From the NCBI GenBank assembly GCA_963789885.1, contig CAWBNB010000030.1, positions 1 through 64,000 on the forward strand: 64,000 nt of DNA. Reading direction: 5' to 3'. Each line of letters begins with the position of its first letter. Positions within the stretch are counted from its first letter, which is position 1. The notes under the pieces are model-generated. The model did no database searches. It saw only the letters and a list, made by a program, of their open reading frames with translations, and was not told where the DNA came from. The DNA is from DATEDA01 sp963789885 (lineage in GTDB: Bacteria; Pseudomonadota; Gammaproteobacteria; Burkholderiales; SG8-39). Shown here one piece after another: positions 56,658 through 64,000 of the stretch. The position numbers and the translations under genes were made by a program.

Positions 56658-58230
56658 TCACTCCGGTGGCGGCCTGCCGACCGCCCGTTCGTAGAGAGCG
56701 GCGCCGATCCCCGGCGTGATCGGCGCGATCGCCGCGACGTGTTCGTCCGGTCGGACGAGCACGACCGAGCCTGCCGGGACCTTGAGCCTGCGGAACAGGC
56801 GATCGCCGGGATCGAGTAGCGCGCGGTCGCGGAGACCCGAATCGAGCGGCGCGTCCCAGCGCGAAACCGCGTAGTGCGCGAGCGCAGGCGACCGGTTCGC
56901 CGGCACGGTCGGCCGCCGCCGCGCATCGGCGAAGTACAGCGCGACGAAGCGGTGGCCGCACAGGTCGTGGAGCCGCTGCTCGCGGCCGTCCGGGCCGTGG
57001 ACGAGGGCGTCGGGCAGCCGGTCGCCGATCCCGATCGCCGGCTCGGTCTCGGACTTCACCAGGGACCAGTCGCCCGCACCGTTCGCGTCGAGCCGGACGC
57101 CGAGCAGGCCGCGCGTGTAGGCGTTTGACCAGTTGTTGTCGGTCATTGCGGCCGCATGCTCGACGCGCTTCGCCATGTACGCGCGCGCGGCCTCCGCCAT
57201 CTCGCCGGAGCCGTGCGCGGCGAGCGGCTTCTGCTCGCGCTCGTAGCCGTCGAGGAGCGCCTCGGGCGCCCAGCCGCGCCGATGCCAGGCGAGCCGCCAC
57301 GGCAGGTTCGACGCGTCGAGCACGCCGGTGTTCAGGCCGAGCGCCCACATCGGCGTGATGAGGTGCGCCGCGTCGCCCATCAGGAACGCCCGCCGGTCGC
57401 GCCAGCGGTTGGCGACGCGATGGTGGACGCGGTAGACGACCTTGTTGTGGATCTCCACCTTCGACACGCCGCCGATGAACGCGATCGCCTTGTCGCGCAG
57501 GGCGTCCGCGCTCGGCTCCGGCGCGTCCGGCGGCAGCGGAAACAGGAAGCGCCAGCAGTGCGGGTGGCGCACGAGGATCATCCATTCCTCGGCGTCGGAG
57601 AAGTACGAGAGGTACGGGTAGTCGCGCGGGTTCTCGACGTCGAGGTCGACGACGAGATCGACGAGCGCCACCGATCCGGCGAGCGAGGCGCCTTCGACGC
57701 CGAACCCGAGCAGCTCGCGCACGGTGCTCCGCCCGCCGTCGCAGCCGAGGACGTAGCTCGCTTCGAACGTCCGCTCCCCTTGCGGGGTCGCGAAGCGCAA
57801 GACGGCGCGCTCCGCGTTCTGCTCGAGCGCGGCCAGCCGATGCCCGAGCCGGATCTCACCGCCCTTCGCGTGCAGCGCTTCGGCGAGCACCGGTTCCATG
57901 TGGTGCTGCGGCAGGTTGATCACGAACGGATAGCGCGTTTCCGCGCCGAGGACGTCCATCCGCAGCGGAAACGGACGCCGCCCGGTCGCGCGGTCGATCT
58001 CGCCGATCTCGTCGACGCGGAGCGCCTTCCGGAGGATCGCGTCGGCAACGCCGTAGCGCCGCCAGATCTCGAGGGTGCGCGATAGCGTCGTGCCCGCCTT
58101 GGTGTCGAGCGAGAGGCTCGCGTCTTCCTCGAACGACGACGGCCGGGACCCCGTAGTAGGCGAGCCCGAGCGCCGCCGTCAGCCCGACCGGCCCGGCGCC
58201 GACGACCGCGACCGGGCGCTCCACAGCCAC
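56658..58230 (-). CDS. FAD-dependent aromatic hydroxylase (PheA/TfdB/MhpA type), one frameshift
   Basis: The C-terminal 433 residues are in one frame and show YVLGCDGGRSTVRELLGF (DG motif), AFLMGDAAHLITPMWALGLN (GD motif) and a thioredoxin-like C-terminal domain (LCGHRFVALYFADARR). The N-terminal Rossmann motif ERPVAVVGAGPVGLTAALGL sits in another frame, which joins after a single-base indel at about 58127-58142 to give FEEDASLSLDTKAGTTLSRT and LEIWRRYGVADAILRKAL. Joined length is about 520 residues. Enzymes of this class hydroxylate phenolic acids with NAD(P)H. Start is a GTG at 58230 or 58224. It lies between a transport binding-protein gene and an SDR gene on the same strand. Confidence 0.8.
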
Positions 58231-58256
58231 CGGGCCTCGGACTGTCGCGTGCGGGC

Positions 58257-59261
58257 CTAGGGACGGATCGGCTGCGCGGGCAGATAGCCCTCGCGCATCA
58301 CGTCCTCGACCGTGAGCTTGCGGCCCTGCACGTCGACGTTCGCGTTGATGAAGTCGATCGTCCGGATCATCTTCTCGCGGTTCATCGCGCCGAGGCCGTT
58401 CTTCTCGGTGTCCGGCACGACCGTGAGCCGCTTGAGGATCTGCATCTCCTCGACGACGATGACCGGGTCGAGCGCCTTGAGCGTCTGCGTCTGCAGCTTC
58501 GCGGCTTCCTCGGGGTTGGCGAGGGCGTCCTTCCAGCCGCGCAGCGCGGCGCGCACGAACCCGCGCACCACTTCCGGGTTCTTCTGCAGGAAATCCTCGC
58601 GCACGCCGATCGAGTTGGAGTAGATGTCGAGCCCGTGGTCGCCGAGGAGCATGCACTTCGGCTCCGCGTCCTTGACCGCGCGCCGGATCGCCGGCTCGCT
58701 CATCACGAAGAGGTCGATCGCCTGCACCTTGCGCGCCGCGAGCATCGGCACCCGCGCCGAGCCGTCGATGTTGACCACGCGCAGGGTCGAGCTGTCGAGG
58801 CCGTGCATCTTCATGAACGCCATGTGGATGCGCGGCACGAACGACGCGGTGCTCGAGCCGAACTCGAGGCCGACCATGTCCTTCGGCTGGGTGACGTTCG
58901 CGCCGGGGTTGAGCGAGAAGACGCAGTACGGCGGCTTCTGGTAGTTCACCGCCACGATCTTGACCGCGGCGCCGGCGGCGCCGCCGGCGACGAGGCTCGG
59001 AATGTCGATGAAGCCGAACTCCGAGGCGCCGGCCTCCACCGCCTTGATCGCATCCGCGGTGCCCTTGGACGGAATGATCGTGACGTTGAGCTTCTCGTCC
59101 TTGAAGTAGCCCTTCGCCACGGCGACGTACCACGGCGCGTGCCGTCCGAGCGCGATGAAGTCGAGCGTGAACTTGATGTCGCGCTCCTGCGCGCGCCCGA
59201 TCCCCGGCACCGCCGCCGCGACGGCGAGCCCCAGCACTGCCAGTGTCTTCACGAAGTCCAT
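58257..59261 (-). CDS. NitT/TauT-type ABC transporter substrate-binding protein
   Basis: The 334-residue protein has a signal peptide (MDFVKTLAVLGLAVAAAVPGIGRA) and an NMT1/SsuA-like fold: IKFTLDFIALGRHAPWYVAV, AKGYFKDEKLNVTIIPSKGT, ADAIKAVEAGASEFGFIDIP and LVMSEPAIRRAV-like downstream segments. GGGAGG precedes the ATG at 59261. The ATPase and permease genes of the same transporter are transcribed in the opposite direction from a 98-bp shared control region. Binding proteins of this class bring in sulfonates, nitrate, pyrimidine precursors or aromatic acids; next to an aromatic hydroxylase gene an aromatic carboxylate is most likely. Confidence 0.85.
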   Translation of the reverse strand: MDFVKTLAVLGLAVAAAVPGIGRAQERDIKFTLDFIALGRHAPWYVAVAKGYFKDEKLNVTIIPSKGTADAIKAVEAGASEFGFIDIPSLVAGGAAGAAVKIVAVNYQKPPYCVFSLNPGANVTQPKDMVGLEFGSSTASFVPRIHMAFMKMHGLDSSTLRVVNIDGSARVPMLAARKVQAIDLFVMSEPAIRRAVKDAEPKCMLLGDHGLDIYSNSIGVREDFLQKNPEVVRGFVRAALRGWKDALANPEEAAKLQTQTLKALDPVIVVEEMQILKRLTVVPDTEKNGLGAMNREKMIRTIDFINANVDVQGRKLTVEDVMREGYLPAQPIRP

Positions 59262-59359
59262 GCCGTCCTCCCGTCGGTCCGCGCGCGAGCCGCCCGGATG
59301 TGTGTCCGCAATGTGGTACCTGCGACGAGATCACTGTAGCATGGGCCGATGGGGATGAC

Positions 59360-60136
59360 ATGACCTTCGGCGTACTCGAGAACGTGCGCAAGGAGTTTCC
59401 GCGGCGCGGCGGATCGTCGCCGCTGGTGGCGCTCGACGGCGCGTCGTTCTCGTTCGAGAAGGGGGAGCTCGTGTCGCTGCTCGGCCCGAGCGGTTGCGGC
59501 AAGACGACGCTCCTCAGGATCATCGCCGGCCTCATCGGGCGCACCTCCGGCTCGGTGCGCATCCGCGGCGAGGAGGTCGAGGATCCGCATCCCGACTTCG
59601 GCTTCGTGTTCCAGGCACCGAACCTGATGCCGTGGCGGACGGTGCTCGACAACGTGCTCTTCCCGATGGAGATCCTGCGGCAACGCGATGCCCGGGCGAA
59701 ATCGCGCGCGCTCGAGCTGCTCGCGATGACCGGGCTGAAGGAATTCGCCGCAGCACGTCCGGACCAGCTCTCCGGCGGGATGCAGCAGCGCGTCGCGCTG
59801 TGCCGAGCGCTCGTCCACGAGCCGGCGCTCCTGCTGATGGACGAGCCGTTCGGCGCGCTCGACGAGCTGACCCGGATGGAGATGAACGACCTCCTGCTCG
59901 ACATCCGCGCCCGCACGCAGGCGACGGTCGTGTTCGTGACCCACTCGATCCAGGAGGCGGTCTATCTCTCCGACCAGGTGCTCGTATTCAGCAAGCGGCC
60001 GGCGCGGATCGTCGAGGCGATCCGCGTCGCGCTGCCGTATCCGCGGTCGGCGCGGACGCGCTACGAGCCGCAGTTCACTGCGCTCGCGAGCCGCGCGGGC
60101 CGGGCGCTCGGCGTGATCCACGAGGGCGCCGGTTGA
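59360..60136 (+). CDS. ABC transporter ATP-binding protein (NitT/TauT type)
   Basis: The 258-residue protein begins MTFGVLENVRKEFPRRG. Walker A is LLGPSGCGKTTLLRIIAGL, the Q loop FVFQAPNLMPWRTVLDNV, the signature QLSGGMQQRVALCRAL, Walker B LLLMDEPFGALDELTR and the H loop VVFVTHSIQEAVYLSD. This matches SsuB/TauB. I chose the ATG at 59360, preceded by GGGGA, over an upstream start at 59243 that overlaps the divergent gene. Its TGA overlaps the TTG start of the permease gene (TTGA). Confidence 0.9.
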   Translation: MTFGVLENVRKEFPRRGGSSPLVALDGASFSFEKGELVSLLGPSGCGKTTLLRIIAGLIGRTSGSVRIRGEEVEDPHPDFGFVFQAPNLMPWRTVLDNVLFPMEILRQRDARAKSRALELLAMTGLKEFAAARPDQLSGGMQQRVALCRALVHEPALLLMDEPFGALDELTRMEMNDLLLDIRARTQATVVFVTHSIQEAVYLSDQVLVFSKRPARIVEAIRVALPYPRSARTRYEPQFTALASRAGRALGVIHEGAG

Positions 60137-60918
60137 GCATCGGCGACCTCGTCGACGACGGCTGGAAGCGGCTCGTCTATCCGCCGCTCGGGATCGCGCT
60201 GACGATCGGGCTGTGGCACTGGGTGTGCGTGCGCTTTGAAATCTCGACCACCGTGCTGCCGAAGCCGGGCCTCGTCCTGCAGGCGGCGATCGATCGGTAC
60301 GATCTCCTGCTCGCGGAGTCGTGGGTGACGCTCAAGGAGACCGTCTACGGGTTCGCGCTCGCGCTTGCGTTCGGGATCCCGATCGCCGTCGCGATCACCG
60401 GCTCGAAGACCCTGAACCTCATGTTCTCGCCGATCCTGGTCGCGCTGCAGTCGGTGCCGAAGGTTGCGCTCGCGCCGATCCTGCTCGTCTGGCTCGGCAC
60501 CGGGATCGAGTCGAAGCTCGCGATCGCCTGGCTGGTCGCGTTCTTCCCGATCGTGGTGGACACCGCCGCCGGGCTGCAGTCGACGCCGCGCGAGCTGCTC
60601 GAGCTCGCGCGGAGCCTGCGCGCGTCGCGCTGGCAGGTCTTCTCGAAGGTGCAGTTCCCGGCGGCGCTGCCGTTCATCGTGACCGGATCGAAGGTGGCGG
60701 TGACCCTGGCGGTGATCGGCGCGGTGATCGGCGAGTTCGTCGGCTCGAGCGAGGGCCTCGGCTACCTCCTGCTCGCGGCGACCTCGCAGATCAACTCGCC
60801 GCTCGCGTTCGCGGCGTTGTTCGCGCTCGCGGCGCTCGGTATCCTCGTGTACTTGGCGGTCGTCGGCGTGGAGTGGTGCCTCTCCCCGTTCCTGCCGAAC
60901 GCCCACCGGCACGAGTGA
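60133..60918 (+). CDS. ABC transporter permease (NitT/TauT type)
   Basis: The 261-residue protein has six membrane helices, with ILVALQSVPKVALAPILLVW and the EAA-loop region LEIARSL-like ELLELARSLRASRWQVFSKV followed by QFPAALPFIVTGSKVAVTLA, as in SsuC/TauC. The start is a TTG at 60133 within a TTGA overlap with the ATPase gene; no ATG or GTG is placed to give the full first helix. It forms the channel for the solute delivered by the divergently encoded binding protein. Confidence 0.88.
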   Translation: MSIGDLVDDGWKRLVYPPLGIALTIGLWHWVCVRFEISTTVLPKPGLVLQAAIDRYDLLLAESWVTLKETVYGFALALAFGIPIAVAITGSKTLNLMFSPILVALQSVPKVALAPILLVWLGTGIESKLAIAWLVAFFPIVVDTAAGLQSTPRELLELARSLRASRWQVFSKVQFPAALPFIVTGSKVAVTLAVIGAVIGEFVGSSEGLGYLLLAATSQINSPLAFAALFALAALGILVYLAVVGVEWCLSPFLPNAHRHE

Positions 60919-60941
60919 ACTATCTAGAGGAGTGGTCCGAC

Positions 60942-61349
60942 ATGACTAACCCGTCGATGCCGTCCGGGGCCCCGAGCCTGGAGGAGATCCTGATCCAGAG
61001 CCGCGAGGTGCCGTGGCGCGAGAAGTCGCTGAAGGGCGTCCACGAGAAGATGCTCTGGCGCGACGAGGCGACCGGGGCGACGATCGCGCTGATCAAGTTC
61101 GACAAGGGCGCCGGCATCCCGAAGCCGCACTCCCACGCGTCGAACCAGTTCATGTTCTGCCTCGAGGGCAAATACGAGTACACGAGCACGAAGGTGACGC
61201 TCACGCCCGGCTGCTTCTATTGCAACCCCAAGGGCAAGGTGCACGGCCCGGCGGTCGCCCACGAGGACACGGTTGTGATCGAGATGTACGACGGGCCGCA
61301 TTACCCACAGGTGCCCGACTGGTACACCGATCCGGCGGACGCGCGCTAG
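60942..61349 (+). CDS. cupin-domain protein (ChrR/dihydroxyacetophenone-dioxygenase-like)
   Basis: The 135-residue protein holds one cupin fold with the metal histidines in GIPKPHSHASNQFMFCLEGK (H-x-H and the following residues) and in NPKGKVHGPAVAHEDTVVIE. The WREKSLKGVHEKMLWRDEAT start resembles anti-sigma ChrR cupins and single-domain ring-cleaving cupin dioxygenases. AGGAG precedes the ATG at 60942, 23 bp after the permease stop. As the last gene of a transporter operon that faces aromatic-degradation genes, a dioxygenase or isomerase role is more likely than regulation, but the sequence does not decide. Confidence 0.8.
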   Translation: MTNPSMPSGAPSLEEILIQSREVPWREKSLKGVHEKMLWRDEATGATIALIKFDKGAGIPKPHSHASNQFMFCLEGKYEYTSTKVTLTPGCFYCNPKGKVHGPAVAHEDTVVIEMYDGPHYPQVPDWYTDPADAR

Positions 61350-61395
61350 CGGGTCGCGGCAAGGGCCATGAGCGAGCCGCCGAGGTGACCCGCGC

Positions 61396-62475
61396 CTACG
61401 GCACGATCCGCTCTTCGCGGAACCGCGTGAGGAGGCGGACGAACATCTCCTCGCTGTCCACGACGTCGTGGAAGCCGAACTGCCGCGCCTTGACCGTGCT
61501 GGTCATCACGTCCCAGTCGCAGCCGAAGACGTAGTCGCCGAACGGCCACGCGACGAGCTCGTCGAAGGCGTACGGCTTCAGGCCGTGCTGCTTGACCAGC
61601 TTCTCCCACAGCGGCGCCTTGTCGGCCATGTGGCCGACGAGCGAGATCGTCTGGACGTCGCCGGCCGGCATGTCGAACACCTTGGCGATCTTCGGCCAGA
61701 CGTTGCACCAGCGGAAATAATCGCCGTTGGTGATGTTGAACGCCTGGTTCGCGCAGCGCGGTTCGGTCGCGGCCCAGTGCAGCGCGGTCGCGAGGTGTGA
61801 CGACTCGGTGACCTGATAGACGGAGCGGAAGGCGCCGGGCTTGCCGGGAAAGCGGAGCGGCAGGCCGAACGCCTTGCTGATCGATGCGTAGACCGCGATC
61901 ACCGCCAGGATGCTCATCGACGTGCCGGGCGAGAAACCGCACAGCGTGTGCGGCCGGACTTCCGTCCAGCTCCAGCGCTTGCCCCGCTGGTACGCGGTGA
62001 GCCAGTCGATCTGGTCGAAGTAGAAATCGGGAGGCAGGTGGCGCGGATCGTCCTCGCGCGCCGGGGTCTTGAACGGTCCGAGGTGAGCGCCGTAGTACTT
62101 GTTGCCGGTGACCAGGACGACGCGCTCGAGGCCGGTCGACGCGCGGTCGATCGCGGCGACCGAGTTGACGAGCATGTCGAGGTTCGGGGCGACGTTGGAC
62201 GCCGCGTTCGCCGCCGCACCGGCCGCCGGCACATTGAAGGCGGCATAGAAGACGTGCGTGACCTCCCTCAGGCCGGCGAGCTTCGACTCGGCGTCCTTCC
62301 GGTCGGTGAGGTCGACGGAGATGTAGCGGACGCGCTCGCGGGGCTCGCCGGCGCGGCGCGACAGGCCGACCACTTGCCAGTCGGGGAGGCTCGCGAGTTT
62401 CTCGACGATATAGCGCCCGATGACGCCGAGGGCGCCGACGACGACTGCGGTCTTGAGCGTGCTCATGGAAGGCAT
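61396..62475 (-). CDS. PRISE-family SDR (progesterone 5-beta-reductase/iridoid synthase-like)
   Basis: The 359-residue protein follows the plant PRISE enzymes nearly end to end: AVVVGALGVIGRYIVEKLAS, SRRAGEPRERVRYISVDLTD, VTHVFYAAFNVP, VTGNKYYGAHLGPFKTPARE, WTEVRPHTLCGFSPGTSMSI, QAFNITNGDYFRWCNVWPKI and the C-terminal ERIVP. Catalytic Lys126 and Tyr152 (in DFYFDQID) are at the positions of Lys147 and Tyr179 of Digitalis progesterone 5-beta-reductase. The family reduces activated C=C bonds of enones with NADPH. The start is ATG 62475 or 62466. It stands alone, convergent with the cupin gene. Confidence 0.85.
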   Translation of the reverse strand: MPSMSTLKTAVVVGALGVIGRYIVEKLASLPDWQVVGLSRRAGEPRERVRYISVDLTDRKDAESKLAGLREVTHVFYAAFNVPAAGAAANAASNVAPNLDMLVNSVAAIDRASTGLERVVLVTGNKYYGAHLGPFKTPAREDDPRHLPPDFYFDQIDWLTAYQRGKRWSWTEVRPHTLCGFSPGTSMSILAVIAVYASISKAFGLPLRFPGKPGAFRSVYQVTESSHLATALHWAATEPRCANQAFNITNGDYFRWCNVWPKIAKVFDMPAGDVQTISLVGHMADKAPLWEKLVKQHGLKPYAFDELVAWPFGDYVFGCDWDVMTSTVKARQFGFHDVVDSEEMFVRLLTRFREERIVP

Positions 62476-62664
62476 TATCCCAGCCCCCGCTGTCAGCGTT
62501 TCGGCAGAGCAACGGGCACGGATTTTGTGCGGGGGATCGGATCGGATCGGGCGCGAGCGCGCCGGGAAGCGGAATTTCCCCTCATCGGCCGACTGCCCGG
62601 CGCCGGAGCAGGCGGATCGGCCGCGTAGGATGTCCGCGTTCCCCCACCAACCCGGAAAAGCCCG

Positions 62665-63948
62665 ATGAGCATGCGTTTCCTCCGCGCGCTCAGGCGCGCC
62701 GCCACCACCGTACCGGCCGAATGGGAGTTCCTCGCGCTCGTCGTCCGCCGCTTCCGCGAGGATCGTTGCGTCCAGGTCGCGGGCAGCCTCACGTTTACCA
62801 CGCTGCTCGCGCTAGTCCCGCTCGTGACCGTCGCGCTGACCGTGGTGACCGCGTTCCCGGCGTTCGCTTCCCTCTCGCAGGCGCTACGCCAGTTCATCGT
62901 CGCCAACTTCGTGCCGGAGGCGGCCTCGCGGGTGATCACCGTCTATCTCCCGCAGTTCTCCGACAACGCCGCCAGGCTGACCGGGTTCGGCGTCGCGTTT
63001 CTCGCCGTGACCGCGATCATGCTCGCGTTCACCATCGACCGCGCGTTCAACACGATCTGGCGCGTGAAGCGGCCGCGGCCGCTCGCCGCGCGCGTGTTGA
63101 TCTACTGGGCGGTGCTCACGATCGGCCCGATCCTGATCGGCGGGGGCCTTGCGCTCAGCTCGTGGCTGCTCAGGATGCTCGTGTCGCTCGGACTGTGGCG
63201 GCCGCTGTGGGAGTCGACCGCGTTCGTCCTCGGTTTCGTCCCGATCGCGCTGAGCGCGCTCGCGTTCGCACTCCTGTACCGCAGCGTGCCGAACCGCCAG
63301 GTGCTCCCCGCCGATGCGGCCGTCGGCGGGATCTTCGCCGGGCTCGCGTTCGAGGGCACGAAGCTCGGCTTCGCGGAGTTCGTCGCGCACTTCTCGACGC
63401 ACCAGACGGTCTACGGCACGTTCGCAGCCGTGCCGTTCTTCCTGTTGTGGATCTACGTCTCGTGGCTCGTGGTGCTCGGGGGAGCGATCGTCACGGCGGC
63501 GCTACCCAACTGGCGCGCGCGCGGGTTCTCACCCGGGCGCGATCCCGCGAGCCAGTTCGTCGGCGCGGTGAAGCTGCTCAAGCTGCTCGCCGCGGCGCAC
63601 CAGAAGGGCGAGGTGCTCAGCCTCGTCGAGTTGTCGCGCTCGCTCCGGTTTTCCTGGGAGGCCACCGAGCCGCTCCTCGACCGGCTAGAGAGCGCCGGCT
63701 GGGTATGCAAGGTGGCCGGCAGCGGCTGGGTGCTGCGCCGCGACGCCGAGCGCATCAGGCTTGCCGAGGTCTACCGCGAAATCGTGTTCGATCCGGCCGC
63801 GATCCGGGGCGACGACGGTGACCGTGCGCTGAACGCGCTCGTGCGCGCGACCGGCGCGGTCGTCGACCGGGAGCTCGACATCGCGCTCGCGTGGGTGTTC
63901 GAGCCCGGCGGTGCGCGCTTGCTGCGCGCGGTGGAAAGCGCCGGGTAA
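62665..63948 (+). CDS. yihY: YihY/BrkB-family inner-membrane protein
   Basis: The 427-residue protein has the YihY domain with six helices (residues about 30-290): AGSLTFTTLLALVPLVTVAL, FGVAFLAVTAIMLAFTIDRAFNTIW beginning near 110, VLTIGPILIGGGLALSSWLL and TVYGTFAAVPFFLLWIYVSW. The C-terminal 140 residues are cytosolic and include a winged-helix-like part (LVELSRSLRFSWEATEPLLD; GWVCKVAGSGWVLRRDA). It is often mislabelled ribonuclease BN; the function is unknown. A TAGGAT hexamer at 62626-62631 may be its -10, and GGAAAAG precedes the ATG. Confidence 0.88.
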   Translation: MSMRFLRALRRAATTVPAEWEFLALVVRRFREDRCVQVAGSLTFTTLLALVPLVTVALTVVTAFPAFASLSQALRQFIVANFVPEAASRVITVYLPQFSDNAARLTGFGVAFLAVTAIMLAFTIDRAFNTIWRVKRPRPLAARVLIYWAVLTIGPILIGGGLALSSWLLRMLVSLGLWRPLWESTAFVLGFVPIALSALAFALLYRSVPNRQVLPADAAVGGIFAGLAFEGTKLGFAEFVAHFSTHQTVYGTFAAVPFFLLWIYVSWLVVLGGAIVTAALPNWRARGFSPGRDPASQFVGAVKLLKLLAAAHQKGEVLSLVELSRSLRFSWEATEPLLDRLESAGWVCKVAGSGWVLRRDAERIRLAEVYREIVFDPAAIRGDDGDRALNALVRATGAVVDRELDIALAWVFEPGGARLLRAVESAG

Positions 63949-63960
63949 CGGCGTTGCCGG

Positions 63961-64000
63961 CTACGGCCGGTCCGCCTGCTTCGCCCACGAATCCCGCAGC
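63961..64000 (-). CDS. possible C-terminal end of a minus-strand gene entering from the right
   Basis: The last 40 bases read on the minus strand as an open frame ending LRDSWAKQADRP and a TAG at 63963-63961. It is convergent with the YihY gene with 12 bp between. Too short to identify. Confidence 0.3.
   Translation of the reverse strand, partial: LRDSWAKQADRP

Overview
The window is about 70% GC and reads as a chromosomal piece of a betaproteobacterium, most likely in or near the Burkholderiales. The evidence is four Bug-type (TctC) solute receptors, a DUF1840 protein, a tandem four-ATPase-domain UvrA, a YihY-family membrane protein and strong third-position GC bias. I see no phage, plasmid or insertion-sequence genes, no rRNA or tRNA and no CRISPR. 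The one clear selfish element is an intein.

Layout. (a) 1-10.17 kb is a catabolic and transport region: alpha/beta-hydrolase lipoprotein, GMC oxidoreductase, TauD-type dioxygenase, a Bug receptor, an L-aspartate-dehydrogenase-like gene, a tctC-tctB-tctA tripartite tricarboxylate transporter, ATP adenylyltransferase and nitroreductase. Nearly every gene here is broken by several frameshifts while conserved motifs survive in alternating frames. Downstream of 10.17 kb frameshifts are rare, so I read this as poor sequence at a contig end, not gene decay. (b) 9.4-12.6 kb is a minus-strand operon of VOC extradiol-dioxygenase-like protein, acyl-CoA-dehydrogenase-fold flavin monooxygenase, NnrU and the nitroreductase. 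(c) 12.7-17.2 kb has DUF1840 and DUF1015 genes on a symmetric divergent promoter. It is followed by the most striking locus: a PA0069/Rv2578c-type radical SAM gene whose start codon sits inside a perfect LexA-type box and whose third Fe-S cysteine is interrupted by a 348-residue LAGLIDADG intein; then folE. (d) 17.2-31.3 kb: tandem uvrA, MFS transporter, amidohydrolase, DUF2946 protein, histidine-rich outer-membrane protein, pdxA2-like dehydrogenase with a Bug receptor, and a BaeSR-like two-component system. (e) 31.1-41.6 kb is rich in signalling: Cache/HAMP/GAF/HD-GYP protein, HpaB/4-hydroxybutyryl-CoA-dehydratase-like protein, class III cyclase with FHA domain, polytopic S41 protease and GGDEF-EAL protein. 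(f) 41.6-55.9 kb: beta-hydroxyacid dehydrogenase with Bug receptor, periplasmic protein, SrkA-like kinase with MFS transporter, RhlE helicase with RRM protein, ThDP enzyme, cupin, MazG-like, RlmJ, a secreted 26-residue-repeat protein, DNA polymerase IV and an orphan molybdopterin hydroxylase subunit. (g) 55.9-64 kb: a divergent catabolic locus (SDR, FAD hydroxylase and NitT/TauT-type binding protein facing ATPase, permease and cupin), a PRISE-family reductase and a YihY protein.

How the genes work together. Most metabolic genes look like uptake plus oxidative breakdown of organic acids and aromatic or alicyclic compounds. Stop/start overlaps (ATGA, GTGA, TTGA) tie several of them into translationally coupled pairs. 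DNA-damage functions (SOS-type radical SAM protein, UvrA, Pol IV) are scattered, and only the radical SAM gene shows a recognisable LexA site. The candidate for an undescribed system is that gene: SOS-controlled transcription, probably leaderless, of a metalloenzyme whose active-site cysteine motif can be completed only after, or is mimicked before, protein splicing.
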